From assembly GCF_009674605.1 (NCBI RefSeq), contig NZ_WKJO01000001.1:1116001-1180000 (forward strand): 64,000 nt of DNA. Direction: 5' to 3'. Every line of letters begins with the position of its first letter. Position 1 is the stretch's first letter. Below, one piece after another: positions 1 to 8,505 of this stretch. The stretch comes from Haloferax litoreum (GTDB lineage: Archaea > Halobacteriota > Halobacteria > Halobacteriales > Haloferacaceae). Both the position numbers and the translations under genes were made by a program. The notes beneath the pieces were generated by a model. That model saw only the letters and a list, made by a program, of their open reading frames with translations, did not search any database and was not told the origin of the DNA.

Positions 1-3
1 GAT

Positions 4-1203
4 TCAGTCGTTCGACCCGGGGCCACTGCTGCCGGTAATCGAGTCGACGGCGTTGAAGACCGGTCGCAACTTCGCGACGATGCTCTCGCCACCGAAGCCG
101 ACGACGCCGCCGAAGCCGTCGCGGTCGTAGTGGCCGCGGGCCGCACCGAGCCACTCACCGAGTCGTTCGAGACCACCGGTGACTCCGTTGTCGAAGAACA
201 GGACCACGACCAGCAGGAGGATGCCGAACGAGAGTTCCCAGTAGGCTTCCAGCAGCGGGAACTGCCGGATGAACCACCGGAGATACTCGAAGGTAATCGC
301 ACCGACGACTGGCCCGAGGAACGAGTAGGGGCCACCGATGACCGTCACGAGCACCGGTTCGGCCGAGGCCGTCCAGTGGGCGGCACCGGAGGTGATGCCC
401 CCGCTGTGGATGGTCAACATCGCGCCGGCCAGCCCAGTGAAGGCACCCGAGATGACGAACGTCTTCCAGCGGTGACGCTGGACGTTCACACCGAGGGCCT
501 GTGCCCGTTCGGGGTTCTCTCTGAGCGCCTGACAGACCGTTCCGAACGGCGACCGGACGATTCGCCACAGAGCGTACACAGTGACCGTCCCGATGAGGAG
601 ACTGATGTAGTAGTACGGCCGCGGGTGGAGGAAGTGTCGTAAGTAGAACTCGACACCGAAAACGTCGACCGTCCCAATCTGCGAGAGGAAGTCGAGGCCG
701 TCAGAGCCGTTCGTGACTACGTCCAGCGGCATCACGGCAGCCAGGTGGTCGTACTGGACGATGACCCAGATAGCCATCGAGAACGACAGCGTAATCATCG
801 CGAAGTATATCTCCTCGAGTTGGACCGAGAAGTAGCCGACGACCACCGCGAGGAGGCCGGCGGCAATCACGCCCAGTAGCAGCGCGAGGACGAAGTTGAC
901 GAGCACCGAGACCCCGCCGAAGGCCGCGCCGAGGCCGTAGGCCGGCACCACGCGCAGGAAGAACAGCGCGGCGGTGTAGCCGGCCGCCCCGACGAACATC
1001 GCGTGACCGAACGACAGCAGTCCGGTGAACCCGTACAGGAGGTTAAACGCGACTGCCAAGACACCGATGAGTAGCGCACGGGTCAGCAGGTCCACCTGCA
1101 GGTCTGGGAGCACCCACGGGATGACGACCAGAACCGCCATCGCCGCCGCTACCCAGAGTCGCTTCCCTTCGAGCCGCAACGTGTGGCGAGTGTTGGCAGA
1201 CAT
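4..1203 (-). CDS. livM: Branched-chain amino acid-type ABC transporter permease LivM
   Basis: This is an inner-membrane permease of the hydrophobic amino acid/amide (HAAT) ABC importer family, 399 residues. The sequence shows about ten hydrophobic segments and the LivM hallmark GLLSFGHAMFVGAAGY near residues 61-76. A cytoplasmic loop near residues 232-262 (RENPERAQALGVNV...SGAFTGLAGA) matches the ATPase-contacting EAA region. It lies 6 bases after the binding-protein gene on the same strand, so the two are probably cotranscribed. The rest of the transporter (livH, livG, livF) runs in the opposite direction from the same intergenic region. The C-terminal 60 residues after the last membrane segment are longer than usual for LivM. 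Family is secure; the substrate is not, since HAAT systems also carry urea, amides and carboxylic acids. Confidence 0.92.
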   Translation of the reverse strand: MSANTRHTLRLEGKRLWVAAAMAVLVVIPWVLPDLQVDLLTRALLIGVLAVAFNLLYGFTGLLSFGHAMFVGAAGYTAALFFLRVVPAYGLGAAFGGVSVLVNFVLALLLGVIAAGLLAVVVGYFSVQLEEIYFAMITLSFSMAIWVIVQYDHLAAVMPLDVVTNGSDGLDFLSQIGTVDVFGVEFYLRHFLHPRPYYYISLLIGTVTVYALWRIVRSPFGTVCQALRENPERAQALGVNVQRHRWKTFVISGAFTGLAGAMLTIHSGGITSGAAHWTASAEPVLVTVIGGPYSFLGPVVGAITFEYLRWFIRQFPLLEAYWELSFGILLLVVVLFFDNGVTGGLERLGEWLGAARGHYDRDGFGGVVGFGGESIVAKLRPVFNAVDSITGSSGPGSND

Positions 1204-1209
1204 TCGGCG

Positions 1210-2523
1210 CTAGAGTCCCGGTGGGAGGCCGGACCCGTCGAGCAGGTTCGTGGCCTTCTGTCGGGTCAGGGTCACTTGCTTGTTGTTCGAGAGGCCGAGG
1301 CCGTCGTAGGGCACGTCGTCGTCCGAACTGGAGACGCCGAGTACGGACGGCGCGTTGGCCTGGTGGCTCTCTGCGTTCATGGTCCAGGTTCCACGGGGAC
1401 CGGTGACCTCGATTCCCTCAAGTTCGCTGACCACGTCGCCGGTGTCGGTTCCGCCGGCGGCTTCCATGGCCTTCTTGTACATCCAGATGGCGCTGTAAGC
1501 GCTGCCACCCGTGAACGACGGGATGGCCGGCAGGTCTTCGGCGTGGTCCGCGTACTGGTCGAGGAACTCCGTGTTGGTCTCGTTGTCGAACGCGGAGTGC
1601 CAGTACCAGCCGGCGACCTTGACGCCTTCCGGCATCGTCGACCCGAGTGCCGAGAACACCGTTGGGTCCATCGCCAGGGTCATGTACACCTGGTCGACTT
1701 GGTCGAATAAGCCCTGCTCGGTGGCTTGCTTGAAGAACGTGACAGCGTCGCCCGCCCAGAAGCCGGAGAAGACGACGTCCGGGTCTGCGTCCATGATGGC
1801 GTTGATTTGGGGAGTCATGTCCGTCGCACCCAGACTGGGGAACTCGCTGGCGACGTACTCGTGACCGGCACCCAGGCCGTCGGAGTAGGCCTTGAAGTAG
1901 CTCCAGACCTGCTCACCGTAGGCGTAACCGGGGCCGATGTTGGCGACGCGTGAGCCACTGTGGTTCGCGTTGGCGTCTTCGGCGATGCCGTAGACGTTCG
2001 TAGACGTGTTGGCGTTCGTCCGGAAGATGTTCTTCTTGAACGAGGCCTTGTCGGGATACGTGCCCGTGTCGAACTCCGTGCTGTACGGCGTCCCGATGTC
2101 TGTCAGCGTCATGGGGACGCCGAGTTGATTGATGGCTTCCGCGTTGGCCAGCGCCACCCCGGAAGAGGTCAGCCCGACGAGGGCGTCGACCTGTTCTTCT
2201 TGGACGAGGCTCTTCAACTGGGCCGCCGGGTCGTCACCGTGACCGCGGATGACGATTTCGACGTCGTTGCCGTTGATACCACCGGCGTCGTTGACCGCGT
2301 CGACGGCGGTCCGGGCCGCTGCCGCAGAGGCTTTGCCGAGTACGGAGGCGACACCCGTGATGAGGTACATGCCGCCGATTTTGATGGTTCCGCCACCGCC
2401 ACCGCCCATGCACCCCGCGAGTCCGGTTGCTGCCCCTGCCCCGACAGCCGCGAGATACTTCCTGCGTGATACACCCGATGTATCCGACGCCTCCCTGGTC
2501 GTGTTCGTTTTGTTATGTAGCAT
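1210..2523 (-). CDS. HAAT-family substrate-binding lipoprotein (LivJ/AmiC-like)
   Basis: This is the extracellular solute-binding protein of the transporter, 437 residues. It has a twin-arginine signal with RR at residues 20-21 and a lipobox ending GLAGC at Cys38, so it is expected to be Tat-exported folded and lipid-anchored. A glycine-rich spacer follows. The mature part starts with TIKIGGMYLITG and a typical type-1 periplasmic binding fold (LNDAGGINGNDVEI-like segment, then VQEEQVDALVG). Close proximity to livM and a divergent livHGF operon supports the transporter role. The ligand cannot be read from sequence. The neighbouring acyl-CoA synthetase hints at a carboxylate rather than an amino acid (inference). 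Confidence 0.9.
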   Translation of the reverse strand: MLHNKTNTTREASDTSGVSRRKYLAAVGAGAATGLAGCMGGGGGGTIKIGGMYLITGVASVLGKASAAAARTAVDAVNDAGGINGNDVEIVIRGHGDDPAAQLKSLVQEEQVDALVGLTSSGVALANAEAINQLGVPMTLTDIGTPYSTEFDTGTYPDKASFKKNIFRTNANTSTNVYGIAEDANANHSGSRVANIGPGYAYGEQVWSYFKAYSDGLGAGHEYVASEFPSLGATDMTPQINAIMDADPDVVFSGFWAGDAVTFFKQATEQGLFDQVDQVYMTLAMDPTVFSALGSTMPEGVKVAGWYWHSAFDNETNTEFLDQYADHAEDLPAIPSFTGGSAYSAIWMYKKAMEAAGGTDTGDVVSELEGIEVTGPRGTWTMNAESHQANAPSVLGVSSSDDDVPYDGLGLSNNKQVTLTRQKATNLLDGSGLPPGL

Positions 2524-2645
2524 GCCGAGTTCACACCTGTGTGCTAAGTTAGAGGTACAGAATATCCATTATAGATGCACGTTGGCATGTGAACGTTCAA
2601 CAGTACACGTGCATTTATAAACAGGGTGGAACACAACTACCCCGC
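2524..2645. promoter_or_regulatory. Divergent liv promoter region with GTTCACA/TGTGAAC half-sites
   Basis: This 122-base region drives two transcripts in opposite directions. Rightward, TTTATAAA around 2613-2620 lies about 30 bases before the livH ATG, so the transcript should be nearly leaderless. Leftward, the complement of 2564-2573 reads TCTATAATGG about 45 bases before the binding-protein ATG. Between them lie GTTCACA (2529-2535) and the inverted TGTGAAC (2588-2594), plus a small palindrome TGAACGTTCA (2590-2599). The two half-sites together equal the 14-base palindrome found upstream of the acyl-CoA synthetase at 5984-5997. Confidence 0.6.
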
Positions 2646-3548
2646 ATGGTATCGGTAGATTTCGTTGTCACACAGCTCATCACCGGGCTCAGCATCGGGA
2701 GCCAACTGTTCTTGGTGGCTGTCGGGCTGAGCCTCATCTTTGGTGTGATGGACGTCCTCAACTTCGCCCACGGCGTCCTCTACATGATTGGCGCCTACGT
2801 AGTGGTCCTGTTCTCGACTGGCGGAGAACTGCTCGGATTCACCTTCCCGCAGTTGGGTATCTGGGCGGGACTCGTCCTCGCCATGGTCGTGGTCGGACTC
2901 ATCGGCGCCGGTATGGAGTGGGGGTTCATCCGCCGAGTGTACGACCGAGAACCGCTCGACCAACTGCTGTTGACGTTCGCGTTCGTCCTCATCTTCACCG
3001 ACATAATCAGAGAGCTGTTCGGGGCGGCCACCAGCATCGGGCCACCGGCTCAACTCGCCGGCAAACTACTGCTCCCGGCTGGATACACTATCTCTACCTA
3101 CCGGGCGTTCGTCATCATGATGTCCGTCCTGACGATGGCTGTCTTGCTCGCCACCCTCCGGTACACGAACGTCGGACGGAAGGTCCGGGCGACGGCCAGT
3201 GACCGTGACATGGCTCAGTTACTCGGGGTCAACGTCCCGATGTTGTACACGGCCGTCTTCTTCGTCGGTGCCGCCCTCGCCGGCCTTGGCGGGGCACTCT
3301 CGGCACCTATCTTGAGCATCAAACCGGTGCTGGGCGACCAGGTCATCATCCAGTCGTTCATCGTCGTCGTGCTGGGTGGCCTCGGTTCGTTCGGCGGGGC
3401 CTTCATCGGCGCGTACGTCATCGGCATCATGTCGGCGATGGGGCCGGTCATCGGCGTGACCGGTGCCGGTGAACTGATGCCGTTCTTGGCGATGATTCTC
3501 ATCTTGCTGGTCAAACCCGAGGGCCTGTTCGGGTCGGTGGAAGCATGA
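2646..3548 (+). CDS. livH: Branched-chain amino acid-type ABC transporter permease LivH
   Basis: This is the second membrane permease of the HAAT importer, 300 residues. About eight hydrophobic segments are visible. The family hallmark FGVMDVLNFAHGVLYMIGAY sits near residues 33-52, and the loop RATASDRDMAQLLGVNV near 184-200 is the ATPase-contact region. The chosen start is the ATG at 2646: it follows the TATA-like box by about 30 bases and begins directly with the first membrane segment, whereas an upstream in-frame ATG at 2589 precedes the predicted transcription start. The stop overlaps the livG start by 4 bases, indicating translational coupling. Confidence 0.92.
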   Translation: MVSVDFVVTQLITGLSIGSQLFLVAVGLSLIFGVMDVLNFAHGVLYMIGAYVVVLFSTGGELLGFTFPQLGIWAGLVLAMVVVGLIGAGMEWGFIRRVYDREPLDQLLLTFAFVLIFTDIIRELFGAATSIGPPAQLAGKLLLPAGYTISTYRAFVIMMSVLTMAVLLATLRYTNVGRKVRATASDRDMAQLLGVNVPMLYTAVFFVGAALAGLGGALSAPILSIKPVLGDQVIIQSFIVVVLGGLGSFGGAFIGAYVIGIMSAMGPVIGVTGAGELMPFLAMILILLVKPEGLFGSVEA

Positions 3549-4318
3549 GTACGGTACTGGAGACTGACGAACTCGCACGGTGGTTCGGCCGCCTCGTCGC
3601 CGTCGACGACGTCACGGTCAGTATCGACGACGACGAGATTACCAGCATCATCGGGCCGAATGGGGCCGGCAAAACCACGTTCTACAATCTGCTGAGCGGG
3701 ACGCTCCAGCCCAGTTCCGGGTCGGTGAAGCTCCGCCCTCGGGACAGCACCGAACTGGTCGACGTCACCGACGACGAACCCCACGAAATCGCCCGTCAGG
3801 GTCTCTCGCGAGCCTACCAGATAAACAACGTCTTCGAGGGGCTGACGGTGCTGGACAACGTCCGAGTGGCGCGAATCAGCCACGACCGGCGGACGAACGA
3901 CCTGACCGCCATCACGAAAGACGACGAGGAACTCACCGAGGCCGCCTGGGAGGTACTCGAACTCACGAACCTCGAGGAAGTCGCCGACACCGAATGTGCG
4001 AACCTCTCACACGGGGACGCCCGTAAAGTCGAGATTGCGCTCGCCCTCGGAACGGACCCGTCGATTATCCTGCTGGACGAACCGACGGCCGGCATGAACA
4101 AGTCCGAGACCGACCGGATGGTCGACCTCATCCGCAGACTGGACGAGGAGACGGACACGACGTTCGTCCTGACCGAACACGACATGGAGGTCGTACTGGG
4201 CATCTCGGACCGCATCCTCGTCCTCGAGGGTGGGTCACTCATCGCCGACGGCACACCCGACGAGGTGATGGCCGACGAACGCGTCAAGGAGGCCTATCTG
4301 GGAGGTGAGGGAGTGTGA
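3545..4318 (+). CDS. livG: HAAT ABC transporter ATPase LivG
   Basis: This is a cytoplasmic ATP-binding subunit of the importer, 257 residues, normal for LivG. Walker A is GPNGAGKTT (residues 37-45). The ABC signature is the variant LSHGD in place of LSGGQ, near residue 157. Walker B with the LivG-type extension is ILLDEPTAGMN near 175-185, and the switch histidine is in LTEHDMEVVL near 210. It overlaps livH by 4 bases and livF by 4 bases (GTGTGA), so livHGF form one translationally coupled operon. The assignment as LivG rather than LivF rests on the AGMN motif, length and position. Confidence 0.92.
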   Translation: MSTVLETDELARWFGRLVAVDDVTVSIDDDEITSIIGPNGAGKTTFYNLLSGTLQPSSGSVKLRPRDSTELVDVTDDEPHEIARQGLSRAYQINNVFEGLTVLDNVRVARISHDRRTNDLTAITKDDEELTEAAWEVLELTNLEEVADTECANLSHGDARKVEIALALGTDPSIILLDEPTAGMNKSETDRMVDLIRRLDEETDTTFVLTEHDMEVVLGISDRILVLEGGSLIADGTPDEVMADERVKEAYLGGEGV

Positions 4319-5031
4319 GCATCCTCGAACTCGACGACGTCAACGCCTACTACGGCAACAGTCACGTCCTGTTCGACCTCGCGATGTCCATCGAGGAGAA
4401 CGAAGTCGTCGGCCTGCTGGGCCGGAATGGCGCTGGCAAGACGACGACACTCCGGACGATTACGGGGACGGTCCCACGGCGCGAAGGCCACATCAGCTAC
4501 CGCGGCCGGGACATCAGCGACGAGTCGGTCGACTCGATTAGCCGGGCGGGTATCAAGCTGGTGCCGGAGGGTCGCCGAGTCTTCCCCGACCTGACCGTCA
4601 ACGAGAACATTCAGGTCGCCCGGGACACCTGCGCTGACCCCCGGCCGATAGAAGAGATGTACGACGCCTTCCCAGTGCTCGCCGACCTCCGCGAGAGCCT
4701 GGGACAGAACCTCTCTGGCGGTGAACAGCAGATGCTGTCTGTGGCCCGGGCGCTGGTTCAGGACCCGGATGTCCTCTTGCTGGACGAACCCACCGAAGGA
4801 CTGGCTCCGGTCATCGTCGACGACCTTGCGGACGTCCTCAGCGATGTCGTCAAACGTGACGTGACGGTCATTCTGACCGAACAGAACGTCGACTTCACAC
4901 TGAGTCTCTCGGAACGCGCCTACATCATCGAGAAAGGTTCGAACGTCTGGGACGGGTCCGTCGACGACCTGCGGGACCGCGACGACTTGCTCGAACAGTA
5001 CCTCTCGGTCGGCAGCGCAGACGCGGACTGA
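4315..5031 (+). CDS. livF: HAAT ABC transporter ATPase LivF
   Basis: This is the second ATPase subunit, 238 residues. Walker A GRNGAGKTTTLR begins near residue 35, the signature is LSGGEQQML near 134, Walker B is LLLDEPTEGLAP near 157, and the LTEQN switch motif (Q in place of the usual His, typical of LivF) is near 186. The start is the GTG at 4315 inside the livG stop, the only start that keeps the short N-terminus normal for this family. It is the last gene of the livHGF operon; the next gene is on the other strand. Confidence 0.92.
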   Translation: MSILELDDVNAYYGNSHVLFDLAMSIEENEVVGLLGRNGAGKTTTLRTITGTVPRREGHISYRGRDISDESVDSISRAGIKLVPEGRRVFPDLTVNENIQVARDTCADPRPIEEMYDAFPVLADLRESLGQNLSGGEQQMLSVARALVQDPDVLLLDEPTEGLAPVIVDDLADVLSDVVKRDVTVILTEQNVDFTLSLSERAYIIEKGSNVWDGSVDDLRDRDDLLEQYLSVGSADAD

Positions 5032-5094
5032 GCGAATCGCTCGTCTGGGCGGCGGGGTTTCCAGAGGAACCTCCAGCCGTCGATTCTCCGACCG

Positions 5095-5814
5095 TTATCT
5101 CTCTACGTCGTCCATCGCGTCGACGAGTGCAGTCAGCAGTTTTCGCTCGCCGCGACGGATATTCTTCGAGACGGCGGTCGTCGAGACGTCGAACTCGGTC
5201 GCGAGGTCGGTCACGGTCGCACCACGTGGGGTCTCGTAGTGGCCTGCTCCCATCGCACGCTGAATCGTTCTCCGCTCGGTTTCGGTCAATCCCCGAACGG
5301 CGTCCAGGACGCTCTTGGCCGTGTCCACGTTCTTGATGACGTCGAAGTAGTCTTCGAACGAGATGGTCGCTTGCGACTCCACGGTAAAGTCGTTGTGCCG
5401 GTCGAGTTCGGAGAGTGCGTCGCCGACTGCCTCGTTGCGGTCGAACCCGATGTGCCAGCGCTCGCTGCCCTCGCTCGCTTCGAACGCCCCGGTGAGGTAC
5501 CCACCGTTCTCACGAATCGCTCGCATCGCACTGGTCTGACCGACAGCGTTCTTGATGATTGCTTGGTCGCCACGACGCGAGAGCAACCGATAGTCTGTAT
5601 GGTTGTGGTGCTCTCTGAGGGCACTGAGCCCTTGGTCGAGGGCGTCTACGCTGTCGCCTTTGACTAATACACGCGATTCGAACTGTTGTCGCGCTGTATT
5701 GTAGTCCCAGTGAAGCCCCGTGAACGACACGTCGTGGTCGATTGTGGTGTCGATGTATGGACAGTCGTATTGTACCATATCGACCATTAACGATTCCATG
5801 GGGTGAGCTATCAT
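5095..5814 (-). CDS. HTH-10 (bacterio-opsin activator type) transcriptional regulator
   Basis: This is a 239-residue regulator of the archaeal Bat/HTH-10 family. The C-terminal 55 residues (LTETERRTIQRAMGAGHYE...TVTDLATEFDVSTTAVSKNIRRGERKLL) form the HTH-10 DNA-binding domain, with the recognition helix around VSTTAVSKNIRR. The N-terminal 170 residues are the alpha/beta sensor-like domain common to these proteins, with no recognisable PAS or GAF motif. It lies convergently after livF and divergently from the acyl-CoA synthetase. A perfect 19-base palindrome covers its start codon, which suggests autoregulation. Its targets are not known; control of the liv genes and the synthetase is the simplest inference. 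Confidence 0.85.
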   Translation of the reverse strand: MIAHPMESLMVDMVQYDCPYIDTTIDHDVSFTGLHWDYNTARQQFESRVLVKGDSVDALDQGLSALREHHNHTDYRLLSRRGDQAIIKNAVGQTSAMRAIRENGGYLTGAFEASEGSERWHIGFDRNEAVGDALSELDRHNDFTVESQATISFEDYFDVIKNVDTAKSVLDAVRGLTETERRTIQRAMGAGHYETPRGATVTDLATEFDVSTTAVSKNIRRGERKLLTALVDAMDDVER

Positions 5815-5826
5815 GATTCATGATAG
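5808..5826. promoter_or_regulatory. 19-bp perfect palindrome over the HTH-10 regulator start codon
   Basis: CTATCATGA, one central T, and TCATGATAG form two perfect 9-base arms. The regulator's ATG (5814-5812 on the minus strand) lies inside the left arm. A transcript starting near here would be leaderless, so a protein bound to this site would block transcription initiation. It is a strong candidate autoregulatory operator. Confidence 0.6.
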
Positions 5827-5983
5827 ATAAGTGCTTTCATCCCAAGACTCCAGTCGTCCGTTGGCACGTTCAGTTCCCGCTGTCGACCACCCGTTTTCTC
5901 GCATCGTCCATCGGCCCAACGTCTGAGGTAGCGGGGTTGTTCGGAGATTCCACTGGGCTACGGCCCCCGGGTTGCGTTCTGCC

Positions 5984-5997
5984 GTTCACATGTGAAC
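5984..5997. promoter_or_regulatory. 14-bp palindrome GTTCACATGTGAAC upstream of the acyl-CoA synthetase
   Basis: This is a perfect palindrome 37 bases before the preferred ATG of the acyl-CoA synthetase. Both arms recur as separate half-sites in the liv divergent promoter region (2529-2535 and 2588-2594), and its core TCACATGTGA recurs before the DoxX gene (11399-11408). It is probably a binding site for a shared regulator. Confidence 0.55.
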
Positions 5998-6034
5998 CGC
6001 CCCACTTTCCGTGTATTCTTGTCATGGTATACCC

Positions 6035-7651
6035 ATGCACAGAGAGCTACTCGCGACGGAATTCCTCGACAGGGCGAGGAGGTACTACGGCGAGATGGAA
6101 GCCGTGGTAGCGACCACTGGAGAGCGATTCACCTACGATGAACTCGGCGAGAGGGTGGACCGACTCTCCGCGGCACTGCAGGCGCGCGGCATCGAGAAGG
6201 GTGACCGCGTCGCCGTCATCGACCCGAACACGCACTACCACCTCGAATCGGCGTACGCGACGATTCAACTCGGCGCGATTCACACGCCGCTGAACTACCG
6301 ACTGACACCGAGCGAACTCGACTACATCGCGAACGACTGCGGCGCGAAAGCCGTCGTCGCCGACTACGAGTACGCCGAGAAGATAGCGGCCATCCGCGAC
6401 GACATTCCAGCGGAGATATTCATCACCAACGACGCCGAGGCAGTCGAAGGCGACTGGGAAGACTTCGATTCGGTCGTGGCCGACGCCGACCCGAACGCGT
6501 ACACACGCCCCGAGATGGCCGAAGACGACGTCGCGGCCATCAACTACACCTCGGGGACGACGGGTGACCCGAAGGGCGTGGTGATGACCCACCGGGCCGA
6601 GGCCATCCACACCTACCTCTCCGCGGCCCACCAGGAGATACGCGACGACGACGTGTACCTCTGGACGCTCCCGATGTTCCACGCGAACGGGTGGGGCCAC
6701 ATCTTCTCTATCACCGGCATGGGTGCGACACACGTCTGTACCCGCGGCATCGACGCCGGCGACATCTTCGAGACAGTCGTCGACGAGGACGTGTCGTACA
6801 TGTGCTGCGCGCCGACGGTGATGAACATGCTCATCGACTACTATCGGGACCACGAACCGCAGACGCTCGGCGACACCCCACTTCGCATCGCGTCGGGTGG
6901 GGCGGCCCCGCCCGAAGCGACGATGCGGACGCTCGAAGACGAGTTCGGGTGGCACTTCAAACAGATGTACGGACTCACCGAGACGGGGCCACTCATCGTC
7001 TCGTCGGACTTCCGTCGGTTCTACGACGAAGACAGCGACTCGCGCTTCGCCGTCAAGAAGAAGACCGGAATCGGGTTCATGGGCTGTGAAGTGCGTGTCG
7101 TCGACGAGGACGGCGAGTTCGTCCCCCACGACGGCCAGTCTATCGGCGAAGTCGTCGTCCGCGGGAACATGATTCTCGAAGAGTATTGGAACAAGCCCGA
7201 AGAGACGCACGAGGTGTTCAACGACCGGCGCGAGGGCTGGTTCCACACGGGTGACCTCGCGACAGTCGACGAACAGGGGTTCTTGACCATTCAAGACCGC
7301 AAGAAGGACATCATCATCTCCGGCGGGGAGAACATCTCCAGCCTCGAACTCGAAGACGTGCTCCACGACCACCCGGCCGTCTCGGAAGTCGCTATCGTCC
7401 CGATACCGAGCGAAAAGTGGGGTGAGTCGCCGAAGGCGTACGTCCTCCCCACGAACGGCGATTCACAGGACCCGGGCGTGACCGCCGACGAACTTGAGTC
7501 GTTCATGCGCGAATCGCTCGCGGGTTACAAGGTAGTCAAAGAAGTCGAGTTCGTGGAGACGTTGCCGACGACTGCGACCGGCAAAGTCCAGAAGTACGAA
7601 CTCCGAAAGCGCGAGTGGGACGCAGAAGACCGGATGGTCGGCGAAGGGTAA
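6035..7651 (+). CDS. Acyl-CoA synthetase (AMP-forming fatty/organic acid-CoA ligase)
   Basis: This 538-residue enzyme of the ANL superfamily activates a carboxylic acid as acyl-AMP and transfers it to CoA. The phosphate-binding loop YTSGTTGDPKGVVMTHR is near residues 171-187. Other landmarks are YGLTETGP near 312, GWFHTGDLA near 401, KDIIISGGENISSLELE near 427, and the C-terminal catalytic lysine in TATGKVQKYELRK near 518. It resembles the haloarchaeal long/medium-chain acyl-CoA ligase group more than acetyl-CoA synthetase (no acetyl-CoA synthetase N-terminal domain). ATG 6035 is chosen because the conserved N-terminus MHRELLATEFLDRA begins there; a GTG at 6011 would add eight residues. Its promoter holds the GTTCACATGTGAAC palindrome shared with the liv region. 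Confidence 0.9.
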   Translation: MHRELLATEFLDRARRYYGEMEAVVATTGERFTYDELGERVDRLSAALQARGIEKGDRVAVIDPNTHYHLESAYATIQLGAIHTPLNYRLTPSELDYIANDCGAKAVVADYEYAEKIAAIRDDIPAEIFITNDAEAVEGDWEDFDSVVADADPNAYTRPEMAEDDVAAINYTSGTTGDPKGVVMTHRAEAIHTYLSAAHQEIRDDDVYLWTLPMFHANGWGHIFSITGMGATHVCTRGIDAGDIFETVVDEDVSYMCCAPTVMNMLIDYYRDHEPQTLGDTPLRIASGGAAPPEATMRTLEDEFGWHFKQMYGLTETGPLIVSSDFRRFYDEDSDSRFAVKKKTGIGFMGCEVRVVDEDGEFVPHDGQSIGEVVVRGNMILEEYWNKPEETHEVFNDRREGWFHTGDLATVDEQGFLTIQDRKKDIIISGGENISSLELEDVLHDHPAVSEVAIVPIPSEKWGESPKAYVLPTNGDSQDPGVTADELESFMRESLAGYKVVKEVEFVETLPTTATGKVQKYELRKREWDAEDRMVGEG

Positions 7652-7716
7652 GCGTCCCACGGCGCGTTTGTGTTGTACCTGCATTCACCGAACTTCACTC
7701 GTAGAGACCTGCTTCC

Positions 7717-8304
7717 TCACCGAACCGGAATTCGATACTCCTCTGCTTCTGCTTTGATGTGGCCCAGCGCCTGTTGCATGAGATACCCGGCAAACGGGCC
7801 GATGAGCGTCCAGTAGCGCCGGAAGCGTCGTCTCGCCCCGGGGTCGGTCGTCGCGGTCCGCGCCTCGTACGAGAGAAGTGTTCGGTCGGTACCGTACGGA
7901 CGAACCGAGAATCCGATAGCGAGTTTCGCGTATCCCGGTCGGTCGAACGTGGTGAACCCGTCGGGGGCGATATCGACCCACTCGATGTCAGGTTTCCAGA
8001 ACTTGCCGACGGCCCCGAAGACGAATTCGTCGCTCTCACGCTCGCCGAGGACGACGTAGCCAGTCGACTCGAACAGGTCGCCCAGCGTGACTGCCGCCGG
8101 CATGCCGTCCCACCGCTCACCCCGCGCGAGTGTTCGAATGCGTTCGGGGAGTGCGCGAAGTTCGTTCAGAACCCGGACGGCAGCGCCCATCTGCATGAAG
8201 TCGATGTCCATCACGGCACGGTACGTCGCGTCCGGTGGCGCGTCGACGACGACGTGGCGTATCTGCGTGACGTCGAACGTCGGGAGTGCGTCGTCGATGA
8301 GCAT
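7717..8304 (-). CDS. SRPBCC/START-like hypothetical protein
   Basis: This is a protein of about 195 residues from the preferred ATG at 8304; an upstream in-frame ATG at 8391 would give 224. From residue 15 the sequence HVVVDAPPDATYRAVMDIDF fits the first strand and helix of the SRPBCC (polyketide cyclase/START) fold. The middle has VLGERESDEFVFGAVGKFWKPD and the C-terminus LLSYEARTATTDPGARRRFRRYW, also typical of that fold's last strand and long helix. Such proteins bind hydrophobic ligands. No catalytic residues can be named. It stands alone, convergent with the acyl-CoA synthetase. Fold assignment is inference from pattern. Confidence 0.6.
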   Translation of the reverse strand: MLIDDALPTFDVTQIRHVVVDAPPDATYRAVMDIDFMQMGAAVRVLNELRALPERIRTLARGERWDGMPAAVTLGDLFESTGYVVLGERESDEFVFGAVGKFWKPDIEWVDIAPDGFTTFDRPGYAKLAIGFSVRPYGTDRTLLSYEARTATTDPGARRRFRRYWTLIGPFAGYLMQQALGHIKAEAEEYRIPVR

Positions 8305-8505
8305 CGACTGCTCGAATTCGGTCGTCTCTCGGCGGTTTGTCCTGCCACTCACGATGATTCTACCCGACTGGACTACGTTCGCAGACGACAAATACGAGAC
8401 TGAACGTCTCGCGACGCCTGAGGGTCACGTTCGACTAGTCGTCGGGTGTGACTCACCCGCGCACCCAGCCTTCAGGTACAAGAGGCTCGGCGTCTAACCC
8501 CGTCT

